A stretch of DNA of 64,000 bases. Source: Bacillota bacterium (GTDB lineage Bacteria; Bacillota; Clostridia; Christensenellales; Aristaeellaceae). The stretch spans positions 1 through 64,000 of the forward strand of contig JAEWVC010000057.1 in assembly GCA_023459275.1 (NCBI GenBank), given 5' to 3'. This document shows positions 15,824 to 24,823 of the stretch, one piece after another. The position numbers and the translations under genes were made by a program. The stretch's first letter is position 1. Every line of letters starts with the position of its first letter. Under the pieces are notes generated by a model. It made no database searches, was not told the origin of the DNA, and saw only the letters and a list, made by a program, of their open reading frames with translations.

Positions 15824-18800
15824 AGGGACCCCTCCTCTTTGGCTGCTTGGGGCTCGGGCGTCACGGTGATTTCGCCGTACTCCAGGCCGGGCAAAATGGT
15901 TTTCTGGATGGCAGCGGGCTCATCCCGCACCAGCGCGGCCCGCTTCCCGCCGCTGCATATGGCGTAGGCAGCGGCCCTGGGCAGCGCCTTTTCGAAGCAA
16001 ACCAGGGTGTCGCGGTTTTCAACGGGCATCGCGAAAACGTTGCGCACGCCTGTGAAGGGCGGTTCCTCCGCCCCGGGCAATTCCTGGGCGGGGGTCAGTA
16101 GGAAATTCACGGTATCGTAGGGCCCGCAGGCAAAGGGCAGGCGGCAGCCCCGGATGGCTGTCTCACCGCCCGCGGGCTCCTCCAGATTGTTGGCCGGGAC
16201 CGCCCAGCGCAGCGGGAAGGGCAGCGTCACCTCGCCCTGCGCGCAAAGCCCCTGGGTCTCCTGCAGCCGCAGGAATACGTGCTTGCCGTCCTCCGCCCGC
16301 TTCAGGCAGGACAGCCTAATGTTGGGCGCGCCGATGGCCATCAGGCTGCGTTCCGCTTCCGCCTGGGGCCCTCCCGTGAGGGGCGGCTGGCGCAGGGCGT
16401 CCGCCCAGGGGGGCAGGACCGTTTGCCCGGAGCCCGCATAGGGCAGGATGGACAGGTGGAAATCGCCCCGGCAGTCGGCGGGTTCACAGTAATTCAGGTT
16501 ATTGGTGCGGTTGCTGGCGGCGTACAGAAAGATGGACGAAGAGCCGCCGTAATCCGTCTGGGCGGATATCTCATTGTAGTGAATGCCGCCAAGATGGTAC
16601 AACGGCAGTTCCCGGCAGAACAGGCCGATCCCATACCGGCCGTTTTCCACGGCGGCGTAGCCGGCGGACATCACAAAATCCCGGGGATTCACATGCAGGC
16701 GCTGGCTGCGCTCGTCCACCGCGCCTGACGCCAGTTCGGTCAGGAAATGGTGGTCCTCCATGGCAAAGGGGAAAGCGAAGAACAGGCTCTTTTTGTAGCG
16801 GTCGTAGTAGTCCCCCATGAGCCCCGTGGCGTTTTCGAAGGACAGGTGCGCCCCAATGGCGGGGCTGTTCTCCTCAAAGGTGAACACCGCCCGGATGCTG
16901 GCGTTGATCTGTTCCTCAAAGGATTCCAGCACCACCTCCGTGGCCAGCGGGCCCCGAAGCAGCTTTATGCCCCGTCTGCGCGGGATCTCATAGGTAACGG
17001 GCAGCCGGTGCTTTTCCTCCGCGTGCACATACACGCATTCCCCCAGCCCGAAGGCATCCAGGGGCCTTAGCAGCTCCCGCTGCAGGCGCTTGTCAAACAG
17101 GCTGCGGATGCGCTGCGTCTGCCGGTCCAGCGCCACCCGGTAGAAGGGGGTCTCAAAGCCTTCGGACGCTTTGTCCTCCGTTCCCCGCACCCATTCGCCG
17201 CCGCCGGACAGGCTTTTATACCCAAAGGCGGGCAGCGATACAGGCGCGGTAAGCTTTTCCCCGTCAACCAAAATCTGGCCGGACAGGCCCGCCGCGCGCG
17301 TATCCCCGGAAAGCCGCGCGCAGCCCTCCCAGGGCCGGGGCAGAAAATTCCACAGGCTGCCGCCTTCCCCGCTTTCCGTGCCGGTGCCCTCCCGCAGGAT
17401 GGCCTGCACATGGCCGTGGGCGATACCGGCGGCCTCCCTCTTTACCAGCCGCAGGTTGTACTTGTGCATGGCTTGCGGGTGTTTGGACGAGGTGGCCCAG
17501 CAATGATCGTCAAAAATCGTCATTTTCCAAAGGGCTTCCTCCAACCGGAAGACCGGATAAGGCGCGCCCTTTTCTATCAGCCTGTGCAAGGCCAGGGCTT
17601 CGGCCGCCGGGAAAAGGTGCATCGCTTCCCGCTTGCGCCCAAACCAATTTGAGGCGATCGCCGCAAAATCCGCCCACTGGTCCGTGATATCGCCGGAGAG
17701 CACCGGAAGCTGGCCGCCAAAGTGCTCCTCAATATAGCCCATGGTGTCCGAGGGCAGGGCGATGCGCATGCGGGGGTACTTCCAGCGGGCATTCATTGCG
17801 TCGCAAATGACCTTCATGTCCGTGCTGGGATACTCCCGGTCCATGTAATAGCTGATGGGCAGCCGGTCGTACGGCACGTCCCCAAATTCGCGTATGACCT
17901 GGTCCACGGCTTGCATGGTATGCTCCATGCGGGTCTCGTCAAAGCGGAAGGGCGCCGCGCCCTTGGTCTGGCTGAAAGCCGCCCCGGTGGCTTGCGCGAT
18001 GGCCTTGCACTTATAGCCCGCCTGGCGGTACACCAAAAGCCTGTCCCTGCCATTGGGCGCCACCCACCAGAAGATGGGCGGCAGCCTGTCGTCGTCCACG
18101 GAAAAGCGCAGGTATTTGTTGGCCAGGATCAGCAGATACTTGACGCCGGCCTTGGCATAGGCGCTTACGCAGGACCAGGAAGCGCCCGCGATATCGGCAT
18201 AGATCACCGTATCCGGGGTGATGCGCCAGGCCTGCTTTGCCTTTTGGCAGCCGTAATACATGGCGCGGATCATCTGCTCGCCGCTTTGCCAGTGGGTGTG
18301 GTTGCCGTTATGGTTTACCGACAGGCCGATCTGTTTTTTGTCAAACAGCCTTTGGAGGCGGAGGTGTTCCTTCTCGCCGCGGGTTAACTCAAAGCCCCTC
18401 AGCCACCAGTAATGCTCGATGATATAGGCATAGTCCCCGTATTGTTCGGCCAGCTCCATGGCCGCTTCCAGATACTCGGCGCATTCCTCCGGCAGGGTAT
18501 CCACGTAGGCGCAATACCCCAGATCCTCGTGGGAGGAGAGGTAGAAATCCATCTGCCAGGGTCTTGGCGGCAGGTATTCATACTCGTTGCGCACGCCGGT
18601 ATCCATAAAAGGAAACAATTCCAGCGTCACCCGTGCGGGCTGCTTTGTGATAGGAAGCCGGAAGGTCATTTCCTCCTCCCAGCAGGGCTGCCGGCAGATC
18701 ACACACTCGTTCCCGATATAGGCGGAGAGGTGGTAAGGATTGCAGTGGTCCCAATCTTCCACGGTCAGGCGGCAGACCACCCGGTCTTCCCAATCAACGA

Positions 18801-18831
18801 ACGAAGTCTGACGGAAATCAGATATGCGCAT
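15820..18831 (-). CDS. GH38-like alpha-mannosidase, divergent
   Basis: About 1003 aa, first gene of the minus cluster. A beta-sandwich N-terminal domain (about 90 residues) precedes a GH38-like catalytic domain with the zinc motif SSHEDLGYC. The candidate nucleophile Asp lies in VIYADIAGASW, and a His-rich NHNGNHTHW follows the first barrel half. The C-terminal half is beta-rich, as in GH38. The motif order is right but wording differs from ordinary alpha-mannosidases, so another specificity is possible. The start is the ATG at 18831 after GAGAGGGTGAG; upstream codons to 18990 overlap the divergent regulator promoter. Confidence 0.72.
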   Translation of the reverse strand: MRISDFRQTSFVDWEDRVVCRLTVEDWDHCNPYHLSAYIGNECVICRQPCWEEEMTFRLPITKQPARVTLELFPFMDTGVRNEYEYLPPRPWQMDFYLSSHEDLGYCAYVDTLPEECAEYLEAAMELAEQYGDYAYIIEHYWWLRGFELTRGEKEHLRLQRLFDKKQIGLSVNHNGNHTHWQSGEQMIRAMYYGCQKAKQAWRITPDTVIYADIAGASWSCVSAYAKAGVKYLLILANKYLRFSVDDDRLPPIFWWVAPNGRDRLLVYRQAGYKCKAIAQATGAAFSQTKGAAPFRFDETRMEHTMQAVDQVIREFGDVPYDRLPISYYMDREYPSTDMKVICDAMNARWKYPRMRIALPSDTMGYIEEHFGGQLPVLSGDITDQWADFAAIASNWFGRKREAMHLFPAAEALALHRLIEKGAPYPVFRLEEALWKMTIFDDHCWATSSKHPQAMHKYNLRLVKREAAGIAHGHVQAILREGTGTESGEGGSLWNFLPRPWEGCARLSGDTRAAGLSGQILVDGEKLTAPVSLPAFGYKSLSGGGEWVRGTEDKASEGFETPFYRVALDRQTQRIRSLFDKRLQRELLRPLDAFGLGECVYVHAEEKHRLPVTYEIPRRRGIKLLRGPLATEVVLESFEEQINASIRAVFTFEENSPAIGAHLSFENATGLMGDYYDRYKKSLFFAFPFAMEDHHFLTELASGAVDERSQRLHVNPRDFVMSAGYAAVENGRYGIGLFCRELPLYHLGGIHYNEISAQTDYGGSSSIFLYAASNRTNNLNYCEPADCRGDFHLSILPYAGSGQTVLPPWADALRQPPLTGGPQAEAERSLMAIGAPNIRLSCLKRAEDGKHVFLRLQETQGLCAQGEVTLPFPLRWAVPANNLEEPAGGETAIRGCRLPFACGPYDTVNFLLTPAQELPGAEEPPFTGVRNVFAMPVENRDTLVCFEKALPRAAAYAICSGGKRAALVRDEPAAIQKTILPGLEYGEITVTPEPQAAKEEGSL

Positions 18832-18943
18832 GTTCTCACCCTCTCGTATCTCCATTGTATCTGATTGCAGGATATCATCGGCGCAAAAAAAAGTAAACCA
18901 ACCAAACGGCACAGTACGTCCACTTTTTTGCTTTTTTTCCTTC

Positions 18944-18972
18944 TTGCTTTCAGACCGCGCAGCGGGTATACT
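18944..18972 (+). promoter_or_regulatory. Sigma-A promoter of the AraC pair
   Basis: TTGCTT (18944-18949) and TATACT (18967-18972) are separated by 17 bp, about 33 bp before the regulator start. The divergent GH38 gene has a TACAAT box on the other strand without a clear -35, consistent with activator dependence. Confidence 0.65.
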
Positions 18973-19004
18973 TTCATCATATTCATTCAACGAGAGGTTA
19001 ACGC

Positions 19005-19907
19005 ATGCCGTTGCTGGAAGATATCGCCGTCAAGGATCAGGGCGCTTTTCTGATCCAGTATAACCGGCTGGAAAAAACACGGTGCGAGATCTACAATTTC
19101 ACGTCGCCCACGCTGCGGGTGATCCGTTTTCTTACGGGCGAAGCGGAGTGGCGGATCGACAGGACGATCCATGTGTTCCATCCCGGGGATATCGTGCTGC
19201 TCAGCAACCTGAACCGGCGCAACATCCACCGGCTGCTCACCCCCTCCATCACCTACGAGGTTTTCTCCTATTATTTGTCCTGCCTCACCAACGAACGGCT
19301 GTGGGGCGTCTACTACGGCAGGAACCATCTGGTCCTGGGCGAGGGCAGCCCCTGCGCGCCGCGCATGTATATGCTGCTTAACAGCCTGCGGGACGAGATC
19401 CGCCATCCGGTGGACGAATTCCAGGCCTTCAGCATCCGCTCCCTGGTGGACTTGATCTCTTTGGAGTGCCACCGCAGCATGCCGGAAAACAACAGCCCGC
19501 ACATCAACCAGGCCATGACGGTCATTGTCAAAAGCCTGCAAACCATTTCCGAAAACCTGACCCAGCGCCTGACCGTGGCGGAGCTGGCCGGCCGGTGCGG
19601 CTACACGGTGGCGTATTTCAGCCGGGCCTTCAAGCGCTACATCGGTGTCACGCCCATCCAGTACATCATCAACCTGCGGCTGGAAAACGCGGCCAGGCTG
19701 GTGGACACGGAGCACGTAACCATCCTCAACGCCGCCTACCGCAGCGGTTTTCAATCCTCCTCCGCCTTCTACAAGGCGTTTCGCACCTATCGCGCCACCA
19801 CGCCCAGCCAGTTCAAGCAGCCGGAGCGTTCCAGCCTGGAGACACCCGTACCCAGCGCTATGGAAGCCTTCCCCCTCGACCTCAAACCGGAGGTGCCCAA
19901 AGCATGA
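19005..19907 (+). CDS. AraC-family transcriptional regulator (first of a pair)
   Basis: 300 aa. An N-terminal cupin-like sensing domain (about residues 20-130) precedes a C-terminal double helix-turn-helix (from LTVAELAGRCGYTVAYFSRA to FYKAFRTYRATTPSQF). It should bind DNA directly upstream of sugar genes in response to a sugar. It is divergent from the GH38/GH13 cluster and overlaps the next AraC gene by four bases. GAGAGG precedes the ATG. Confidence 0.9.
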   Translation: MPLLEDIAVKDQGAFLIQYNRLEKTRCEIYNFTSPTLRVIRFLTGEAEWRIDRTIHVFHPGDIVLLSNLNRRNIHRLLTPSITYEVFSYYLSCLTNERLWGVYYGRNHLVLGEGSPCAPRMYMLLNSLRDEIRHPVDEFQAFSIRSLVDLISLECHRSMPENNSPHINQAMTVIVKSLQTISENLTQRLTVAELAGRCGYTVAYFSRAFKRYIGVTPIQYIINLRLENAARLVDTEHVTILNAAYRSGFQSSSAFYKAFRTYRATTPSQFKQPERSSLETPVPSAMEAFPLDLKPEVPKA

Positions 19908-20809
19908 TCGCCCGACGCGTCATCGTCCAGAGTGCCGGCGCCAACCCCAGCCTGTTCTGGCTGTTCAAGGCCGTCTATCCCGTAGCCCAGTCCAACGACC
20001 GCCCTTTTGAGGAGCACCACCATACCCAGCTGGAAATCTCCCTGATCCTTACGGGCAAGGGCGTATACGAGTGTTCCGGCGTGGCCTACGCCTTCCGGCC
20101 CGGGGACGTGTTCTTCCATTGCGGCGGCGACAACCACTCCTTCCGGGAAATCAAGGCCGGCAGCCGCCTGAGCCTGCTGGTATGCCAATTTGAGCCCCGG
20201 CTGCTGTGGAGCCTGGGCAACGACTGGTTCGATTCCAAGGTCTTGCAGCTTTTCATGAAAGAAAGCCAGATCAAGCGCCACCTGCCCGAAGGCACGGAGA
20301 TCGCGGAAGCCATCGCCGGGCTTCTGCACGAATGCTTTCAGGAATGCGTCAAGCAAAAGCCGGCCTACGAGCTGATCGCCAAGGCCAAGCTGCTGGTTAT
20401 ATTGGGGCTTATCGTGCGGCAGTTCACCAATGAAATGACGGAGATCCCCTACCGAATCAGCGAACAGAACATCCGGCACGTGGAACGCTCCATGAATTAC
20501 CTGCTGGATCACCTGGACGAAAATTTGACGCTGGACGATCTGGCCAAAGAGGCGCAGATGAGCCGCAGCTATTATTCTTCCCTGTTCAAAACCATGAACG
20601 GCGTTTCGGTATGGAGCTATATCACCAATCAGCGCATCCGCAAGGCGCAGCAGTTGCTGGAAACCACCGAGATGTCCGTAACCAATATCGCCACGGTCTG
20701 CGGTTTCAACACCCTCGCCAACTTCAACCGTTCTTTCCGGCAGCAGACAGGCGAATCGCCCACGCTGTACCGGCGGCAATGCAGCGTCCAGCATGAAGAG
20801 CTACTGTAA
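19904..20809 (+). CDS. AraC-family transcriptional regulator (second of a pair)
   Basis: 301 aa with a cupin N-terminus (HHHTQLEISLILTGKGVYEC and FRPGDVFFHCGGDNH) and a C-terminal AraC DNA-binding domain (LTLDDLAKEAQMSRSYYSSL, then a second helix-turn-helix ending SPTLYRRQ). Its ATG at 19904 overlaps the first regulator's stop, with GGAGGT nine bases upstream. The two proteins differ throughout, so this is not a recent duplication. Likely targets are the minus cluster to the left and the importer operon to the right. Confidence 0.9.
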   Translation: MIARRVIVQSAGANPSLFWLFKAVYPVAQSNDRPFEEHHHTQLEISLILTGKGVYECSGVAYAFRPGDVFFHCGGDNHSFREIKAGSRLSLLVCQFEPRLLWSLGNDWFDSKVLQLFMKESQIKRHLPEGTEIAEAIAGLLHECFQECVKQKPAYELIAKAKLLVILGLIVRQFTNEMTEIPYRISEQNIRHVERSMNYLLDHLDENLTLDDLAKEAQMSRSYYSSLFKTMNGVSVWSYITNQRIRKAQQLLETTEMSVTNIATVCGFNTLANFNRSFRQQTGESPTLYRRQCSVQHEELL

Positions 20810-20836
20810 CGGTTTCCGGCGGAGGGAGCACCCGTC

Positions 20837-21121
20837 CTATTGCCCGGGCCTGCAGTTGCGGGGTTCCTGAAAAGCACGCGGGAGCGCCGCGGCCCGGGCC
20901 GCCTCCACATAAAAAACAAAAATGACAGGATAGGCAGCGCAGCCCTGTTCAGGGCGCCAGCGCTTGCCGCAGCATTTTTTATACTTTTTTTTGCCGCCGC
21001 AGGTGCATAGCGCGTTGCGGATATCCTGCCCGCGTTCCCCGGTACGCCGGGCGGCTTGCTCCGCCCCGGGTCCCATCCCACAGAAAAACAACAGGATATA
21101 ACGGTTTCTTCCAAAAACCAT
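20837..21121 (-). pseudogene. Small SEC-C zinc-motif reading frame, possibly a remnant
   Basis: On the minus strand between the regulators and the next importer is a frame that encodes RNALCTCGGKKKYKKCCGK, an almost perfect SEC-C zinc-binding motif (C-x-C, then two Cys), as found at the C-terminus of SecA and in YecA-like proteins. Upstream residues are not recognisable, no Shine-Dalgarno precedes any start, and the tail looks non-coding. It could be a short real gene or the tail end of a decayed one. The 420-bp gap holds no other gene. Confidence 0.4.
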
Positions 21122-21187
21122 GTGCACAAATTTTGCACATCTGCAAAAAATGTGTATATTGACATGCGGAAAAAGTGCGTCTTAAAT
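21121..21187 (+). promoter_or_regulatory. Promoter and palindromic operator region of importer system 2
   Basis: TTGACA (21159-21164) and TTAAAT (21182-21187) are 17 bp apart. Immediately upstream are two overlapping inverted repeats: TGTGCA/TGCACA (21121-21126, 21134-21139) and TTTTGCA/TGCAAAA (21131-21137, 21142-21148). They are candidate regulator sites for the adjacent AraC proteins or another factor. Confidence 0.6.
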
Positions 21188-21237
21188 AGCGATATAGACA
21201 GATCGTCCATAACTCACCCGAAAAGGATGTGGAACCT

Positions 21238-22167
21238 GTGGTAAAAGCGCCGGCCCGGAAAGGGCTGCTCAGAGACCTGTCCAGGGATTATCAAATTTAC
21301 CTGCTCATGCTGCCCGCGCTGATCTATTTCGCGGTATTCTGCTATTACCCGATGCTGGGCGTGCAGATCGCCTTCAAGGAGTTCAAGGCGGTCGACGGCA
21401 TCTGGGGCAGCCCCTGGGTGGGTCTGGCGCAATTCGAGCGCTTCTTCAAATCCTATCAGGCAAAAACCATCATCAGCAATACGCTGGAAATCAGCCTTTA
21501 CCAATTGGTTGCGGGCTTTCCCATGCCCATTCTGCTGGCGCTTTTAATCAACCAGCTCTCCTCGCGGGGCTTCAAGCGCACGCTGCAGACCATTACCTAC
21601 GCGCCGCATTTCGTATCCGTGCCGGCGGTGGCCGGCCTGATCCTGATCGTCCTGTCCCCTTCCAGCGGCGGCGTATTCTATTCCGTCATCCAGGCGCTGA
21701 CCGGAGGCCAAGTGGCCGTCCCCATGGGCAAGCCGGGCTGGTTCAGCTCCATCTTTGTCATCAGCCATATCTGGCAGCACTGCGGCTGGGACGCCATCAT
21801 CTATATCGCGGCGCTTACGGCCATCAGCCCCGATCTTTATGAGGCCGCCGAAATCGACGGCGCGGGCAAGCTGCAAAAGATCTGGTACATCGATATTCCC
21901 TCCATCCTGCCCACGGCCATCATCATCCTCATCCTCAACTCGGGCAGGATCATGAGCGTAGGGTTTGAAAAGGTGCTGCTTTTGCAAAACGCCTCCAACC
22001 TGCCGCGCTCGGAAATCATTTCCACGTATGTGTACAAAAGCGGGCTGATCAGCTCCGAATACAGTTATTCCACGGCCATTAACCTGTTCAATTCCGTTAT
22101 CAATCTGGTTTTGATCACAGCTGTCAACTTCATCGCGGGCAGGGCCAGCGATATCAGCATTTGGTAA
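21238..22167 (+). CDS. ABC importer permease, LplB type (system 2)
   Basis: About 309 aa, six membrane helices, with the EAA loop EAAEIDGAGKLQKIWYIDIP and the C-terminal ISTYVYKSGL signature of LplB/YteP permeases that take up complex glycans. Start at GTG 21238 is preferred (AAAAGGA ten bases upstream); an alternative GTG at 21229 would sit on the Shine-Dalgarno. First gene of a plus-strand operon running to the GH127 gene. Confidence 0.9.
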   Translation: MVKAPARKGLLRDLSRDYQIYLLMLPALIYFAVFCYYPMLGVQIAFKEFKAVDGIWGSPWVGLAQFERFFKSYQAKTIISNTLEISLYQLVAGFPMPILLALLINQLSSRGFKRTLQTITYAPHFVSVPAVAGLILIVLSPSSGGVFYSVIQALTGGQVAVPMGKPGWFSSIFVISHIWQHCGWDAIIYIAALTAISPDLYEAAEIDGAGKLQKIWYIDIPSILPTAIIILILNSGRIMSVGFEKVLLLQNASNLPRSEIISTYVYKSGLISSEYSYSTAINLFNSVINLVLITAVNFIAGRASDISIW

Positions 22168-22183
22168 GAAAGGGGCGGTGAAC

Positions 22184-23074
22184 ATGGCACAGGTTTCCAA
22201 ACGGAACAAAATACGCAGGGACCGGCGGTTTGACATCATCAGCACGCTGATTGGCCTGGTTATTTTAATCGTCACGCTGTATCCGCTGTATTTCATGCTG
22301 ATCGCCTCCATCAGCAATCCGGATTTGACCAACGCGGGCAAGGTATCGCTGTATCCCAGAGGCGTCACCTGGGAAGGATACCGGGCGCTGCTTCATGACG
22401 GCCGCACGTATTTAGGGTACCGGAACACCGTCGTCTACACGGCCGTGGGCACATTCATCAGCGTGGCGCTGACCATGACCTGCGGTTACAGCCTGTCCAG
22501 GCCAAGCTTCCGCGGCAAACGGCTCATCAATTTCTTCATCATGTTCACCATGATCTTTTCCGGCGGGCTGGTGCCCACCTACCTTCTGATAAAGAGCCTC
22601 AACATGATCGACAAGATCTGGGCCATTGTGCTTCCCGGCTGCGTGGGCGTATGGAACCTGATCATCACCCGCACCTTCCTGGCCTCCAACATCCCCGGCG
22701 AATTGTTTGAATCGGCGCAGCTGGACGGCTGCAGCCATTTCCGCTTCTTTTTTTCCATCGTGCTGCCCCTCTCCTCGGTGATCATCGCGGTCATCACCCT
22801 GTTTTACGCGGTCAACCAGTGGAACGGGTTCTTCAACGCGCTCATTTACCTTTACAAGCCCGAGCGCTATCCGCTGCAGCTGTTCCTGCGCCAGATCCTA
22901 ATCCAGCAGCAGCAGCTTCAAATGGACCCCGACGCGGTGCAGGATATGCGCTATAGCGCCAATCTGGTCCGGTACGCCATGATCATCGTGGCCAGCCTGC
23001 CCATCATGTGCGTATACCCCTTCCTGCAGCGCTATTTTGTCAAAGGGGTCATGATCGGCTCCGTCAAGGGCTGA
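22184..23074 (+). CDS. ABC importer permease, LplC/YtcP type (system 2)
   Basis: 296 aa with membrane segments, the EAA loop ESAQLDGCSHFRFFFSIVLP and the typical C-terminal end QRYFVKGVMIGSVKG. AAGGGG eight bases upstream selects the ATG at 22184 rather than the GTG at 22178. It follows the LplB-type partner by 16 bp. Confidence 0.9.
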   Translation: MAQVSKRNKIRRDRRFDIISTLIGLVILIVTLYPLYFMLIASISNPDLTNAGKVSLYPRGVTWEGYRALLHDGRTYLGYRNTVVYTAVGTFISVALTMTCGYSLSRPSFRGKRLINFFIMFTMIFSGGLVPTYLLIKSLNMIDKIWAIVLPGCVGVWNLIITRTFLASNIPGELFESAQLDGCSHFRFFFSIVLPLSSVIIAVITLFYAVNQWNGFFNALIYLYKPERYPLQLFLRQILIQQQQLQMDPDAVQDMRYSANLVRYAMIIVASLPIMCVYPFLQRYFVKGVMIGSVKG

Positions 23075-23091
23075 ACCTTAATCCGGCCTAC

Positions 23092-23137
23092 TCCCTGGAG
23101 ATTGCCTGCGGCGTTCGCCGCAGGTAGTCCCCAGGGA
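23092..23137. repeat. Nested hairpin between permease and binding protein (system 2)
   Basis: An inner stem CCTGCGGCG/CGCCGCAGG (23105-23113, 23116-23124) sits inside an outer TCCCTGG/CCAGGGA stem (23092-23098, 23131-23137). There is no U run, so transcription may continue. It could define the 5' border of the strongly expressed binding-protein transcript. Confidence 0.6.
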
Positions 23138-23148
23138 AACAAAATGCA

Positions 23149-23177
23149 TTGCCGTATGGGTACGGCATGTATATAAT
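23149..23177 (+). promoter_or_regulatory. Promoter of binding protein (system 2) with internal inverted repeat
   Basis: TTGCCG (23149-23154) and a perfect TATAAT (23172-23177) are 17 bp apart. The spacer carries a perfect inverted repeat, TGCCGTA-TGGG-TACGGCA (23150-23167), placed where a repressor would block RNA polymerase. Confidence 0.65.
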
Positions 23178-23195
23178 AAAAATGGAGGGATTCCG

Positions 23196-24770
23196 ATGAA
23201 AAAGGCAACCCGGTTCCTCGCCGTCGTGCTGACGGTCATGTTCGGCATGCTCGGCACGGTATCCGCCCTGGCGCAAGCCCCCGCGGAGCCGGTCACCATC
23301 CGCATCGCGGTGCAGCGCGACGTAAGCACCACCCGTCTGTCCCTGAACGATGTGGAATACCTCAAAGAGCTTGCCAAGAAGATGAACGTCAACATTGTCT
23401 GGGAGGAGTACAGCAGCTCCGAATGGAAAGAGAAAGTCAACCTGATGTTTGTGTCGGGCAACCTTCCCGACGCCTTCTTCGGCGAGGGCATCAGCGACCT
23501 GACCATCCTGTCGAACCTGGACTATTTCATCCCCATGAACAGCTTGATCGACCAGTACGGCGATAACATCAAAACGTGCTTTCAGGAGGATCCCAACATC
23601 CTGAAAACCATCACCGCCGCGGACGGCAATATTTATTCCCTGTTCCGGTACCGCGGTTCCTACTTCCCCAACACGATCCAGATGATGGCCATCAACCAGG
23701 AATGGCTGAACACCCTGGGCCTTGAAATGCCCAAGACCACGGAGGAGCTTTACAATGTGCTGGCGGCCTTCCGCGACAGGGACCCCAACGGCAACGGCCT
23801 CAAGGATGAGATCCCGCTGATCAACCTGCACGGCATGGGCAATACGAACCAGTCGGAGGACTGGGTGTACCCCGCTTTCGGCGTGTACGACCACACCTCC
23901 TATGACGAGCTTACCAACCACATGATGGCGCAGGACGGAAAAGCGGTCTTCACCCCGGCCACCCAAGGCTATAAGGAAGCGGTCACTTACCTGAACCGCC
24001 TGTATTCCGAGGGGCTGCTGGATGCGGAGATGTTCACCGGGACTTCGGACTCCTACAACGCCAAGATCATGGACCCCGCGAAGCTGGTAGGCACCTTTAC
24101 CGCCTGGACCATTTCCAACGGCGTAGGGTACGGCCGCGTTGACGAATTTTCGCAGCTGCTTCCGCTGGCCGGCCCCAACGGGCAAAGCGGGCAATCGGTG
24201 ATGAGCGATATCATGATCGGCCGCAACATGTTTGAAATCACCACGGCCAACCAGCATCCGGAGGAGACCCTGCGCTTCATCGACCAGTTCTACAGCGAGG
24301 ATATCTCCATCCAGACCTTCTACGGCCCCTACGGCATCATGACGGAACGCAACGCCGACGGCACCGTAACCTGCTGGAATCCCCCGGAGGGGACCACCTA
24401 CGGCACCTGGCGCTGGGGCAACATCCCCGCGGACTCCGCCGCCTACTACTGCCCCAAGCGCTTTGAGCAATTCCTGACCCCGGCCAAGCAGCAGTACGAC
24501 CGCGCCGTATACCAGCAGGCGGTGGAACCGTGGCTGCAGCCGCAGGAAAACCAGTACCCCAACGTCTTCTTCAGCCTGGACCAGGTAAACACGCTGAAAA
24601 AGATCGTTCCGGATATCAACAGCTACTGCGATATCATGCTGGCGCAGTTTGTAACAGAGGGCGTCACCGACGAAGCCTTCGACGCCTATGTGGCGCAGCT
24701 CAACAGCATGGGGCTTGGCGATGCGCTGAATATCTGGCAGGCCGCTTATGACACCTTCTACGGCAAGTAA
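23196..24770 (+). CDS. Extracellular solute-binding protein, LipO/LplA type (system 2)
   Basis: 524 aa. The signal peptide (MKKATRFLAVVLTVMFGMLG, cleavage near VSALA) lacks a lipobox cysteine. The mature part is a large family-1 binding fold. A calcium-loop-like DRDPNGNGLKDE segment, common in LipO-type proteins, lies near residue 190. GGAGGG precedes the ATG. The downstream sulfatase and GH127 suggest a sulfated or arabinose-containing oligosaccharide ligand. Confidence 0.9.
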   Translation: MKKATRFLAVVLTVMFGMLGTVSALAQAPAEPVTIRIAVQRDVSTTRLSLNDVEYLKELAKKMNVNIVWEEYSSSEWKEKVNLMFVSGNLPDAFFGEGISDLTILSNLDYFIPMNSLIDQYGDNIKTCFQEDPNILKTITAADGNIYSLFRYRGSYFPNTIQMMAINQEWLNTLGLEMPKTTEELYNVLAAFRDRDPNGNGLKDEIPLINLHGMGNTNQSEDWVYPAFGVYDHTSYDELTNHMMAQDGKAVFTPATQGYKEAVTYLNRLYSEGLLDAEMFTGTSDSYNAKIMDPAKLVGTFTAWTISNGVGYGRVDEFSQLLPLAGPNGQSGQSVMSDIMIGRNMFEITTANQHPEETLRFIDQFYSEDISIQTFYGPYGIMTERNADGTVTCWNPPEGTTYGTWRWGNIPADSAAYYCPKRFEQFLTPAKQQYDRAVYQQAVEPWLQPQENQYPNVFFSLDQVNTLKKIVPDINSYCDIMLAQFVTEGVTDEAFDAYVAQLNSMGLGDALNIWQAAYDTFYGK

Positions 24771-24823
24771 AAGGACGGAAGCCTGCTAATCGCCATTGAC
24801 AAATTCGGATGGAGTGGGCGCGA

